DNA of 39,845 nucleotides, taken from NCBI GenBank assembly GCA_949878485.1, contig CATLAM010000010.1, forward strand, positions 1 through 39,845, given 5' to 3'. Source of the DNA: an uncultured Eubacteriales bacterium. GTDB lineage: Bacteria > Bacillota > Clostridia > Christensenellales > UBA1242. The notes beneath the pieces are model-generated. The model was not told the DNA's origin, ran no database searches, and worked only from the letters and a program-made list of their open reading frames with translations. This document shows positions 1-13,200 of the stretch, one piece after another; within the stretch, counting starts at the first letter, position 1; every line of letters begins with the position of its first letter. The position numbers and the translations under genes are program-made.

Positions 1-96
1 AATTAAAATAAATAATTAAAAAATATTTTATTAATTCAAAAAACAAATTATTATTTTAATATTTTTTTCTATTTATAATTTATTTATTTGAAAATC

Positions 97-119
97 AGCA
101 AAGGTGCAGTTTTTTTGCT
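97..119 (-). terminator. Weak hairpin at the end of the ZIP gene
   Basis: Read on the minus strand, AGCAAA and TTTGCT form a 6-bp stem around an 11-base loop, overlapping the stop codon of the ZIP transporter gene. The downstream tract (GATTTTC) is only moderately U-rich, so this is a possible rather than a convincing terminator. The rest of positions 1-96 is very AT-rich and shows no gene. Confidence 0.3.
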
Positions 120-880
120 TATAGGCATATATCTAAAAGCATCATAATTACAAAACCTATTACGAATGCCCAAGTTCCCCAAGAGTGATTGGATTCGTCA
201 TGAATTTCTGGAATCATTTCTTCCACAATCACATAAATCATTGCTCCACCTGAAAATGCCAACAGCCAAGGTAAAAGAGAAGTAATGCTTGAAGCAAGGA
301 AAAACCCAATAACTGCAAAAATTGGCTCTACAATTCCGCTTATTACGCCTAAAAGCCATGCTTTCTTGCGACTTTTAAGTGTTTGATACATTGGAAGTGC
401 AGTTGCAAGCCCTTCTGGAAAGTTTTGAATAGCAATTCCAACTGCAAACATTAAAGCACCAAACACTGCATTTTGTGTGGCAATGGCTGTGCCTATGGCA
501 AAACCAACAGAAAGTCCTTCTGGGATGTTATGTATTGTGATTGCTGTAAACATTTTAAAGGCTTTTTCTTTGTCTTTTCCTTGAGTTTTAAAGCATTTTG
601 CACTTAAAAAGTCCAATAAAACCATAAAAATGCCACCAAGAACAAATCCGCCTGCCACAGGAATGAAAGAAAGATCAGCCCAACCTTCTTGTGCATTTTC
701 CAGTGCAGGGACAAGGAGTGACCAAATTGACGCAGAAAGCATTATGCCTGCTGCAAGACCAATTGTAAGCATAGTTGCCAATTTGGAAATTTTATTAAAA
801 AACATAATAAGTGTCGCTCCAAGTGCCGTCATGGAACATGGAAGAACAAAACATAAAATTAAAAGTGCAGTGTCATTCAT
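119..880 (-). CDS. ZIP family divalent metal transporter, GufA-like
   Basis: Integral membrane transporter of 253 residues, probably moving Zn2+ or another divalent metal into the cytoplasm. It has about eight hydrophobic segments. The two metal-site helices are clear: HNIPEG around residues 117-122 and QNFPEG around 152-157. Gln in place of His in the second motif is typical of the GufA subfamily (as in BbZIP). Further acidic candidates are E185 and E220/E221. A GTG start 19 codons upstream is possible but has no ribosome binding site and would add a charged leader. The ATG chosen has TAGGAG upstream, although with a long spacer of about 14 bases. The gene stands alone, divergent from the giant surface-protein gene. 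I see no Zur-like operator. The family call is firm; the metal is not determined. Confidence 0.9.
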   Translation of the reverse strand: MNDTALLILCFVLPCSMTALGATLIMFFNKISKLATMLTIGLAAGIMLSASIWSLLVPALENAQEGWADLSFIPVAGGFVLGGIFMVLLDFLSAKCFKTQGKDKEKAFKMFTAITIHNIPEGLSVGFAIGTAIATQNAVFGALMFAVGIAIQNFPEGLATALPMYQTLKSRKKAWLLGVISGIVEPIFAVIGFFLASSITSLLPWLLAFSGGAMIYVIVEEMIPEIHDESNHSWGTWAFVIGFVIMMLLDICL

Positions 881-1024
881 TATCTTTCGTAAAACTCCTA
901 CACTATACACTTTATGGAAAATGTGATTTTTTGCCACTTTTTTCTTAAAAAATGTGAATTTTTAGTTAATTTTTAGAGTTTTTTATTTATTTGATTTTTT
1001 GTCGCCAAAAACATGGTTTAAAAA

Positions 1025-1053
1025 CTGCCTAAATGTCCCTATTTTATGGGCAG
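1025..1053. repeat. Inverted repeat between the ZIP gene and the giant gene
   Basis: CTGCCTA and TGGGCAG form a 7-bp stem (one G-U pair) around a 15-base loop. On the minus strand it is followed by TTTTT, so it could stop antisense transcription running toward the ZIP gene. No gene needs that terminator, so its role is unclear. The remainder of 881-1093 is AT-rich and I recognise nothing else in it. Confidence 0.3.
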
Positions 1054-1093
1054 AAAAATAAATTTTAAAAAGTGTTTTTGTCTTGGAATTAAA

Positions 1094-1122
1094 TTGACAA
1101 TAAATGTTTATTATATTATAAT
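1094..1122 (+). promoter_or_regulatory. Consensus SigA-type promoter of the giant gene
   Basis: A perfect TTGACA (1094-1099) is separated by exactly 17 bp from a perfect TATAAT (1117-1122). This is the best promoter in the window. It predicts a start near 1129-1130 and a leader of about 130 nt before the ATG at 1262, suggesting strong basal transcription of the 24.6-kb gene. Confidence 0.85.
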
Positions 1123-1140
1123 AAACCGTATAGTAGCGTG

Positions 1141-1222
1141 GGAACAAATCTTGCCACTTTACTAGATTACATAGACCTTTGATTTGTCTCTAAAAACGAT
1201 GGTGTTTTTTGAGATTGTTTTT
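1141..1222 (+). promoter_or_regulatory. Possible structured leader RNA of the giant gene
   Basis: ACAAATC (1144-1150) pairs perfectly with GATTTGT (1181-1187) around a 30-base loop. Directly after it, TCTC-T-AAAAAC (1187-1197) pairs with GTTTTT-T-GAGA (1204-1214), a 6+4 bp hairpin with one T-T mismatch. A T-rich stretch follows. The second hairpin is shaped like a weak attenuator. No known riboswitch class is recognised, and in AT-rich DNA part of this may be chance. Confidence 0.3.
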
Positions 1223-1261
1223 GTGTCTATAAAGCGTGTGTCCGCACAGAGAGAGGTGAAT

Positions 1262-4200
1262 ATGGACAGATTGAAACATAAAATAATTCTTTACCTTTTG
1301 ACAAGTATGTGTATGCTTGCCATGTCTTTTGGTATTGTCATAAATCATTATGCAAATTTTGGACAAACAGTTTCTTCAAGCGAAACTATTGTTTTTGATG
1401 AAGATAAAATTGCTGGGGCAGATGTTGCAGGAACAACAGTTATTGGCAAAACTATTAATGGTGCGCACACAACTGGAACTTTGACAAACAACATAATTTT
1501 TAAAAACTGTTACATAAACTTAAACACAAATGAAACGCTGATTAACGATGCTTCCAATGGAGTGATTATCACTTTTGAAAACTGTATAATCAATGCCACT
1601 GGTGGATATGCTTATCTAATTGGCACAGCAAATGCAAACGAACTTAACATGACTGATGTTGCAATCATGGGAAACATTGTTAAACATCAAAGTGGATCAG
1701 CTTATGGTTATTTTGATCATGTGGTTTGTGACGTAACTGCTTATGGAAATTTTGATCAAGATAACATAAATAAAGTTAGGGAAGATAAACAACTTGCTGA
1801 ACACCTTAAGAATGTAAGATTCTTGGTTGCAAACAAATTTGATAAAGTCCAATACTGGGCAGGGCCATGGGATTTCAATTCATCCGCAGGTTGGTGCTAT
1901 AGAGTTGGAACAAATGCCACAAACCCAAGTGAAACAAATTTATTTCCAACACCATTCATCCGTGGATCTGGAAACTGGGCAACAGTATATTACAACACAG
2001 AAACAAATGAAGATTTCTCTGCACAGACTGGTGTAAGGTTTACAACAACAGAAACAACTTTGGAGGTTGGCACAGTTTCTGCTCAGATGACAAGAACAGG
2101 ATATACACTTGCTCTTGCAAATACTGCTGATGCAAAACAAGGTGCAAATGCAGTTGCAACTTCAGTAAACGGTGCAACTTATTATGCAATCTGGCAACCT
2201 GCACAATATAAATTGACAGTAGACCCAAATGGTGGAACAACAAGCAAAAATGTTATTATTCCAAGCACTGTTGGCAAAAACATTGAAAATAAAGTTGGGA
2301 ATAATGCTTCTTTAAGTTATTCTGCTTCAAAGGGCGAATTTATATTTGTCAAAGCCAGCGGCAGTGATCATTATGTTTGGACAAGTGTTAAAGCAAAACT
2401 TGAAAGTGGAAAACAATATCGTATGCATGCAAACTTTTTTGCTAAAGATGGTTCATCTTTGAATTTTGCTGGCAACGGTTATTTTCAATTCGCAGTTCGA
2501 CAAGAAGGAACAGACGGGACTTCAGACATTGTTGTAGACAATATTGAAAACAGTGGCTATTTGATAAACAGCGAAAAACCAGACGAAAAGGGAATTATAA
2601 GTCCAACAAGTTCTGGTAACTATGAAGTTAAATTTGAAGTGAAAGGCTTTGACGATAAGGAATTTGTCATCAAGGATTTTTGGATTGAAGAGATTCCACA
2701 AACAAATGTCAAAATTGAATATACAAATCTTACATACACTGAACCTTTTGTTTTGCCAATTGTCAGCAAGGCTGGTTACAAACTTTCTGGATGGTCTTTC
2801 TCTGAAGAAGGCACTGGAGTAGGATGTGATGTAAATTTAGATTTGGGATCTAGTATTGTGACTATGGGGCTTAAAGATGTGACAATTACTGCACAATGGG
2901 AAGCAAATTTGGTTGAAGTTAATTTGAATCTAGGTAGTCCAGAAAATTCCACACCAGAATTTGAAAATATAGAAGACGGCACAATTTTTGTTGAATATGA
3001 CACAACAAACATCTTTGATGTGGCTGACAGAACTTCAAGTAAAATAAATCCTAAAGCCATATCAAATGGTTATGAATTCTTAGGCTGGTATTTAGATGAT
3101 ACCTTAATCATAGGTGCAGATGGTGCGTTTACACAAAATTGGAATGATGTAAATTATTCTGTTTTAGGTGATGCAGTTTATGGTGGCAAAGATATTGAAC
3201 TTACTGCAAAATGGGAACCAATTGTTTACACTTTGGTTTTGAATGGTAATGGTGGTTTGTTTAATGACTCTGCATCAAGCGGAACAATGTATGCTCACGG
3301 TAAGATTGGAGATACGTTAAAATTAAGCAGCACAGTCACAATTGAAAATGTGGACTACACAATTTCCAGAGCAGGTTACACTTTTGTTGGTTGGGCTGAA
3401 ACTGAAAATGGCGAAGTTAAATATGGCAATGATTCAATCTTTACATTTAATCATTCGGATGATGACATCAATCTTTATGCGGTTTGGATTGCAAATGTGG
3501 TTAAAGTTCATTTAGATTTCAATGATATTTCTAATTTCTCTAATCCAATTTATTACAATGGAGAAACAACTGACACTGAAGCAACAAGTATGGATGTCTA
3601 TGTTCAATATGGCACTTTTGACATTTATGCTGAAAGAGAAGATTATGATGACCAACACATCAACAGTTATCCTTACAAACCAAAAGGAAATAAAATTACT
3701 CCTTATCTTTCAATGTTGGGATATAGATTTATTGGTTGGGGACTTCAAGACGGCGACAAATTTATTCAACGATCAGATGCTAAGGGTGTTTTGTCATCAA
3801 AATGGATGACTGATTATTATGGCGAAGGTGCAGGAGTGGACGGAGTGACTTTGCATGCAATTTGGGAATTGGATGCTCTTCCACTTTATGCTGATGCCAA
3901 TGGTGGTGTTTTTGACGCTTTGGCAAACAACTGGGAATACACTAAGGACGATGCAGGCGAATATGTCACCAATTTGATTATGAAGCCTATTCCTGTTAAT
4001 GCTGTTTATGGAACTATTCCTACACCTGTTCGTGGTGGTTACACATTTATGGGTTGGGCAACAACAGCAAATGCAACATCTTCAAATGTAAACTCTGACA
4101 CAGTTATGACGGCAGACTCAGCAAGCACAACAATTTATGCTGTTTGGAATGCTCAAGGTTACACTATTACTTACGACATCAAAGACGGGGAAACATTGGT

Positions 4201-7200
4201 TGATGCTGGTGGTGTTTACACTTATCCTTACACCGCAGGAACTGATTTAACACTTTTTGAAGCGTCTAAAGCAGGTTATGGTTTCATTGGTTGGACAGCA
4301 ACTTCAACTGACGGAAAGTCTATTGGTTGGGACACAACAACTGCTGGATATAAAGGGCACATTGGAACAGGTTTCTGGGGTAATGTGACTTTGACAGCAG
4401 AATGGGATGCAGAAAAATATTTCATTAATTATGATGGAAATGGGGCTGACAGTGGAACAATGACATCAACACAAGTGGTTTATGGCACTGTTGCAACACT
4501 TTCAAATAATGAATTTGCTCGCACTGGATATAAATTTATGGGCTGGGCAAATTCTAAAACAGGCGAAAAAGTCTATGAAGATGGTGCAAGTTTCACTTAC
4601 AATTTTCCAAATGACATAACTATTTATGCTGTTTGGCAACCTGAAATCTATCGAATTGATTTAGAAGTTGGCACTGGAAGCGCAGGTGGAACAAGAGTTG
4701 TTTATTTAAAATATAACGCTGGCTTCTATGGCAAACTTAACTTGGCGGGAACAGAAGTTGACGAAACAAGTGTTTTGACAACTTTAGATTTGCCAACAAA
4801 GACCGGATATGTGTTTAATGGATATTACACTGAACAAGATTCCAATGGAAATGGAACAGGAACACTTATCATAGATTCTGACGGAAACATTGTTTCTGGC
4901 AAGTTGACATTCACTTCTGTTGATTGCACATTATATGCAAATTGGTCTGGACAAGTTTATGCAATCAACTTAGACTTAAATGGTGGAACAAATGTCAATG
5001 TAAACAACAACATTGTCTATGTTCAATATGCAAACTCAAATTTCTTTACAACAAGTGGATTGGAAACAACAATTTCTCCATTCCCAACCCGCAATGGTTA
5101 TGAATTCTTTGGTTGGTCTTTGGACGAAGTTTTGATTACTGACAATAAAGGTGCTTTGCTTAATGCTTGGATGACCACAAAAGAAGATGCAGATTTCACT
5201 CTTGTGGCACAATGGCAAGCAAAACCAGTAAGTTTGACAGTTAATCCAAATGGTGGAAAAATAAAACAAAGTGCAATGATGTCAGTTGCATCTGGCTTCG
5301 CACTTTTGGACACTAATAATATGTCAGTGGAACATTCTGTTAATGGTGCAGGCTCTAAATACACCGTTTCTGCAAGTTCAAACAATGACCCTTGGGCAGT
5401 TTTAAGTTATACTTTAAACTTAACAGCAGGAACAACTTACAAAATGCATGCTTCCTTTACTGACACTTCTGGAAATGAAATTTCAGGACGAAACATCTTG
5501 ACTGTTTATTATGGAATTGACAAAACTTTCACAACTGCAAACAGTTTAACTTTCACTGAAAGCGGAACATTAGAATTTGCCGTTTCAACATCTGGAACTT
5601 ATAATTTGCGTTTCGACCATGAATATATGGTGGGTGGCACAAGAATTGGTGCAGATTTCAACATTGAAAATTTTAGTGTTGAAAGTTCGGTTGAAAGCAC
5701 AGAAGAATACACTATTTCTGCTTATTGTGATGATTATATCAACATTCCATTGCCAACTAAAGCAGGTTACACTTTCAGCAATTGGACAGTCACAACTGGT
5801 TCTGGAACATCAGTGATTGCCACAATTGAAGATTTGATGTCTGTCATTAAAATGGGATTCAACCCTACTACTTTGACTGCAAATTGGTCGGAAGCGGTTT
5901 ATGTCATCACTCTTGACCAAACAGATGCAACAACAGCAAGCACTCCTTCAACTGTTTACTTGCGTTACACATATGGTTTCTATTCAAACGCTTTGGCAAC
6001 AAATGTCTTGACAGAACTCAGTGCTATTCCACAGCGTGATGGTTACACTTTCGCTGGTTTCTATACTGACACAACTTATTCAAAACAAATCATCAATGCT
6101 CTTGGTGCTGTTAATATGGTTGAAGGTTTTGCAACCTTCACAACTTCAGATTGCACTCTTTATGCAAAGTGGGATGCTGAAGAATACATCATCACTTTCC
6201 AAATGGGTGAAGGCGAAACATTTGAAGATGATTCTTGGTTTGACAGTCATGACGAAAACTATTATAAAAACTATGTGATTTCTGACACTCTTGAACTTCC
6301 AGAAGCCACAAAACGCGGATATTCTTTCGTTGGCTGGAAAGTTGTTGAAGAAAGTGGAAATTGGAAAAAACTTAATGATGAAGGCTCAGCAGACAGACTT
6401 TATGCAGGGACTGTTGAAAAAATGTATGGCACAGTAACTTTGAAAGCAGTTTGGCAAGCAAATGTCTATGAGGTCAAATTAAATGCTGGAGAAGATGTTG
6501 TTGGAAATGCACACACAGCAACAATCTATCTTAAATTCGGCGTAGGTTTCTTTGCAAATCGTGAAGACGCTGTAAATGAAACTAATCAAATTTCGTCGAT
6601 CATTGCACCAACTAAGACAGGCTTTGACTTTGTTGGTTATTATGTAATGGACGAAGAAAACAAAAATTATATTGCTGTTTTTGATTCTGTAAATGAAGAA
6701 ACAAACTTACCAATGGCTAATTTGCAAGAAAAATACATATTTACAGCAGAAAACATTGAAATTTTGGCTGATTACAATGCCAAAAAAGTTGCTGTAGATT
6801 TATATTTGAATTATGATGATTCCACAAATTCTTTCCCAAGTTTTAATGGTGAAATTTTGGAAAAAGTTACGGTTTATGTGGAATATAACACCAAAAATGT
6901 TTACAAGAAAGTTGGAAGTGATTTCAATGCTTTAAATCCTGTTCCTGATTACAGAAAGGGTTACGCTTTTGGTGGATGGTATACTGCACCAACTGGTGGA
7001 AAACAAATTTTTAATGGCGACGGAGAAATGCTTGCAGACTGGACAGAAAGTTTAGTTTCTGGTGCTTCTGTAAGTGTAGACTTATATGCTCGTTGGATTG
7101 CTGAAAATTACACTGTAAATCTTGACGCAGGCACAGGCACTTTGAATGGTGCTTCTTCTCCTGTTTACATTGATTTTGACGGAATGAAATTCTATCAAAA

Positions 7201-10200
7201 CTTGACAAATGGCAATTTGTCTGATGAAGTTACACCAACTGCAAGCAGAAATGGTTACAACTTTGAAGGTTGGTCAACAGTTTCTCCAGACGATGAATCT
7301 TACACTGCTGAAAACTTAATTACATATAACTCTGGTGCATTGAAAAATGGTTGGTCTATCACTGAAACAACAACTTTATATGCTGTTTGGAGCGCAAGAA
7401 GTTATACAATCACAGCGTCAACTGTGGAAAATGGTGGATTAATTTCAGAAACTGAAAATTGGACTCTTTCAACTGACAAAACAACTGCAACTGCAAGTGT
7501 TCAATATGACGCACCACTTGCTGTTTTGCCAGAAGCAAAACTTGATGGCTACAACTTCCTTGGATGGTTTACACAGGTTGGTGGCGGAAAGAAAGTGGAA
7601 GCAGGTAAGACAATTTTCTCTGCAACAGGTGAAGATTCTTTCTATACACAAATCATCTATGCAAGATGGGAAGCAATTGATTACACAATTTCTTATAAAG
7701 TTTTTGGAAATCAAACTTTTGCTGGATTTAACGGTTTGACTCTTTCTGGTGATGACTATGTTGACAGTGAAGGAAATGTTGTTTTTGCTTATGACGCAGA
7801 AAACAGCAAAACTGACAGCAGTGTTGCTTCTGAAAATTATTCTATTTACAATTATGTTTACAACATTACTAAAGACATAACTTTTGCAAGCGCAACAAAG
7901 ACAGGTTATTTGTTTAATGGCTGGAAAGTTGAAAATGCTGATGGAAATTGGCAGACTGAAAATGAAGAAGGTCAAAGTGTTCTTTACATTGGCAGTGTCA
8001 ATGCTGGAATGTGGGGGAATGTAACACTTGTTGCTGACTTCACAGCAATTAAATATGACATCACTATGGATTCAACCACAGGTTGGTTTGAAAATGCTGA
8101 AGATATCGAGATTGTCGATGATGCTGGAAACAATATAGAATTTACAACAACAACCAAAAATGATAAAGTGGTAGGAATTGTGTTTAAAGCAACTTATGAT
8201 GTGACTTACTCTGTTTTAAACGCAAAACTTAACCAAATAGGTCATGATTTCACTGGTTGGACAGGTGCTTCGGGTGCAGATTATGACTCTGACACAAACA
8301 TTACAACAATTAAAAACTTGACAACTGCGTCAAACAACTCTGTCACATTAAGTGCAGTTTGGCTTATAAGAGATTTCCGTTTGACAGTGGTTTACGAATC
8401 ATTAAACACAAACAATGGTCAAACAACTGACCTTACAGTCAGTGGATGTGGTGACACTGCAAACTTGGTATTTGCAGACGCAGACCAAAAAACAGTTGTT
8501 TTTGAACATTCTTACACAACTGATGCACAATCAATTGTAATCACAAGAACAAACACAGATTATTCTTACTTTATAGGCTGGGATGATGGAACAACTTTAA
8601 GTGATTTCACAACAGTTTCATCTGCTTATGACAGTGCAACATATTCTTGGATTCCAACAACTGACCTTACTGTTAAGTTGTATATTTATCAACGCTTTAC
8701 AATTACTTATGCTTCTGAAGCCAACATTTCTGGACAGTTGCCTGCAACACAAAATCATATCTATGGCGGAACAACTGTGATTGCAAACAACGAACTTACA
8801 AAGGTTGGTTACACAGCAAATGGTTGGGCAGATGCAAGCGGAAATGTTTATGCTGATGCCACTGAATATAAGACCAATGCTGATTTGGCACTTAAATCAA
8901 ACTGGACTGCAAACAAATATGCAGTTACAATCAGTCCTGAATATGATGACCGCGATGAAATTACTGTTTATGCTGAATATGACACAGAAAAACTTTACAT
9001 CTTGAATGATGGACAATACACAGATGCAACAACAACTTTGTCAACAGTTAGAAACGGATATACATTGGTTGGTTGGTATACTTCAAAAGACACCAATGAA
9101 GGAGTTATGCTTATTGATGGTCAAGGCAAACTTCTTGCTGACAGACAATTGTCTACAGGTGGAGAAACCAAAGTTTGGACAACTGCAGATGGTAAATGGT
9201 GCTATACAGGAAACGACACAAAACTTTATGCTGTTTGGGATTTAAACACTTATACAATTACTTATGATGAAAATGGTGGAAACTTTGCAGAAGAAGTTTC
9301 ACACACTCAAGACTACAACATTAAAGACGGTGTTAAAGTCTATGATGAAACACAAGTTTCAAATTCTGCTTTCCAACTTTCTTGGAAAGTTATTGCTTGT
9401 GAAACAGGTTCTGCATGGGAAAACTTTAAATCCACAAACTTGAGTGCGGGAAGTGTGCTTACTGGAAATTACTTTGGAAATGTATCATTAAGAGCAGTTT
9501 GGACACCAATAAAATATAACATCACTTTCAATCTTACAGACGGAGAAACATTGGATGTTCCTGCAGGACTTACAACTGATGAAAATGGAAACTTGGTTGA
9601 CAGTGAAAACAACATTATTTTTAAATATGTAGACGGAAATTATGTCCGCGAATTTACAATTGAAACAAACACAGCAATGCCAAGTGCAGAAAAAGTTGGA
9701 TATACTTTCAATGGTTGGACAGTTAAGAATGACACAACTTTAAATGGAAATTGGCAGGTTGGCGAAATTTACAATTCAATCAACAAGAAATATGGTTCTG
9801 TTGAATTGGTTGCAAATTGGACTGCCCAAAATTACACTTTAAACTTCACACTTGGAAAGGGTGTTGAAACTCTTAGTGTTGCTGTCACAACTGACGGAAC
9901 AACAAACACAACAAACTTTACAACAAATTCAAGTTTGGTTGTTGCATATGGAAGCAATGTGACAATTACAGCAACAGCAAAAGCGGGTTACAAAATGTCC
10001 GCATTTAAGGCAGGTAAAGTTGAAACAAACTTAGCCGAAGTAACAACAAACGGCACAGACACTAATGTTGCAAGTTACAACTTTACATTTAATAATGTTA
10101 TTATTGATGTTGATGCAAATCCATCTTATTATGTGGTTTCTGTGGCTGTAGGAGAAGAAGTTGATTATGCAGTTAAGTATTATCAACAAACAGATTCAAG

Positions 10201-13200
10201 TTACAGACATGTTGAAACTGTTACGAAAAAAGCAGAAACAGACAGTGAAGTTGATTTGGCAAGTTTAGTTAAAACTTATGCTGGTTTTGATTATGCAAGT
10301 GCAACTTATTATAATGAAACTGACAGCACAGTAAACATTGAAAGAGCAGAAGATGGCACATTTAAAACCAAAGTTTTGGTTGCAGGTGATGGCTCTCTTG
10401 TGATTTCAATCTATTATGATTTCATCTCTTACACCATTTCTTATGACGAAAACGGCGGTGAAATCACCAGCACAACTCACAAAGTTGGTGCTTATTCTTA
10501 CAATGACACTTTCAGACTTGCAACAATCGAGCGTGCGGGTTACACATTCTTAGGTTTTGATGTTGAAGTTGTTGACGGAAAAACAGGAAACTGGGGAGCA
10601 TCAATTTCAGCAGAAACAGCAGTTCAACCATTCTCTGAAATGTATGGAAGTGTTAAACTTATTGCTAAGTGGGGTGCAAATACATATAATGTTGTCTATG
10701 TTGCAAATGACTCCAACTATGTTGGCGAAGCAACAGGCACAATGGCAAAGAAACCTGTTGAGTTTGATGAAATAACCGAACTTGACACTTGCCTATTTTT
10801 GCGTGCAGGTTACACATTCGGTGGATGGTCAACAAAAGCAACAACATCTGATGTCATAGAAATTACCTCTCAAGCAGAATTTGATGCAATTACAGAAAGC
10901 GGAATCTATTTATTCAACGGAAAATATTATGCTTACAAGTTGGCAGACTCTGGTGATGTAAATGTTTATGCAAGATGGAATGCGATTTCTTACACAATTA
11001 CTTACAACACTAAAGCAGATGAAACACTTGCTGAAACAACTAAAAATTATACAATTGAAGAAGATTTAACTTTGGCTGTTCCAACAAAAACAGGATACAC
11101 ATTCACAGGTTGGAAGGTCGACACTCAAGACGGAAATTGGCTTAAAGAAGAATCTGGCAAAACAAAACTTTATAAAACAATAAGTGAAATGTATGGAAAT
11201 GTAACTCTTTCTGCAACATGGGAAGCAAATCAATATACAATCACTTTTGCCAGAAATGGTGGAACAGGAAATGTTTCAAATGTTGTTGCAACTTATGACA
11301 CTGCAACTTTAATGAGCATTGTTGGTGGATTTACAAGAACAGGTTACACATTGCTTGGTTGGTCTACAGACAGAAATGCCACTGTAGCAAACACAGTCAT
11401 TTCAAATGATGACCTTGCAAGTTTGACTGAAGCAGGAATTTACTTTAATTCTGATGACGATGAATATTATGCTTTCAACATTGCACCAAGTGGAAGTATA
11501 ATTGTTTACGCAATTTGGAGTGCAAACTTTATCAGCGTCAACTTGAATTTGAATGATGAAATTGGCTCAACAAAGGCAAACATTACAAACACAAACATTA
11601 CAGACAACAAAATTTATGTTCGATTTAATGCCACCGCATACAACGCAGAAAATCGCACTCAACTTGTTTACAACTCAATTGATGCTTCAAGACAACAAGT
11701 ATTGCCAGTTGCAACAAGAGAAGGTTACGATTTCAATGGTTGGTATTTTGGCACAACAAAAGTGTTCAATGAACATGGTCAACTTCAAATTGAATGGGCA
11801 AGCCTTGACGGTGCAGATGTTGACTTTGAACTTACAGCAAATTGGACACCAAAAACCTATACTGTGATTTATAAAGATGCCACAACAGGCGCAACACAAC
11901 AAGACACTTCTTTAATTCAACCAAAATTTGACACAGACTATACTCTTCTTGACAAACCTGAAACTTTTGAAAGAAATGGTTTTGATTTTGCTGGTTGGAC
12001 ACTTAACGGAACAGAATATCAAGTTGGTGACACATTTGTTTTGTCTGGCACTTATGCAAACACTGTTACTTTCCTTGCAAATTGGACTGCAAAAACATAC
12101 ACAATCACTTATCAATTTACTGGCGAAGAAAACATTTCTTCAGTGATTGTTCCTGACGGATGCACAAGAATTGCAGGCAACAACATTATAAGCAATTCAA
12201 CTGGCGAAGTTGTGTTTGAATATTTTGATAATGGTGTTGAAAAAGGTTACACATATAATTACAAAGCAGAAGAAGAAATTTTGATTCTTCAAATCAGAAA
12301 GAAAGGTTTTGAATTTGGTGGATGGAAAGTTTCTTCAAGTGAAACAGAAGGAAATTGGAGTGAAACAGAAAGTTATCTTAAAAATCCAACAGGGCTTTAT
12401 GGAAATGTTACTTTGGTTTCTTCTTGGCTGAACTTGACTTATGCGGTTTCAGCAGATGCAAATGGTGGTGTGATGACCGCTGGAGATGGTTGGACACTGA
12501 GCAGTGACGGCTCTGTTGCAAACAAGAAAATTAAATATGACGAAGTGTTTGGAACACTTCCTACTCCAACAAAGACAGGCTATAAATTTTTGGGTTGGTT
12601 TAATGATGCAGGTTTTACTGCTCAAATCAATGCAGAAACTGCTCTTACATCAGACTCAGCAACTTTAGACACAGAAAATATAACAGCAACAATTTATGCT
12701 AAGTGGGAAGCCATTGAATATACAATTACATACAACGCAAATGGCGGAATATTTGACAGTGAATATACAACCGAAAGCAATGGAAATTATTTGTTTAAAT
12801 ATACCATTGAAGATGCAATTTCAATTTTCACTGCTGGGCTTTTTGGAAATGATGTTACTCGTGCAGGTTACAACTTTGTTCTTTGGTCAGTGACAACAAA
12901 TACAACAACTGGAAACTGGTCAAAAGCAACCTTGACAAGTGGCGAACAACTTAAGGCGGGAATGTTTGGAAACACAACTCTTACAGCAATGTGGAGTGAC
13001 TATGAAATTGATTACACAGTTTATGTTCATTTAATGGACACTGACGGAAATTACAGTGATGGCGAAGGTCTTGTTATTCCACAGATTGGAAGGGCAAACA
13101 CTGGCTCAACAGTTTCTATCAACAGCAGTTTCTATACTCGTTTAGGCTTCACATATGACAGCGATAATTCAGAAACTGAAACAAAAACAATCACAGCCAA

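Noticed and set aside
881..937. GTG start extending the ZIP transporter by 19 residues
   Set aside because: No ribosome binding site before the GTG, and the extension is not typical of the family. The internal ATG has TAGGAG, though spaced long.
1184..1261. Extension of the giant protein to a TTG start at 1184
   Set aside because: The extra 26 residues precede an excellent signal peptide, the TTG has no ribosome site, and the ATG at 1262 has AGAGAGGTGAAT.
7469..7975. Minus-strand open frame of 168 codons inside the giant gene
   Set aside because: Cys/Phe/Asn-rich artefact of the antisense of Thr/Asn/Glu-rich repeats; no ribosome site and no family. The same applies to the other antisense frames in 1940-24050.
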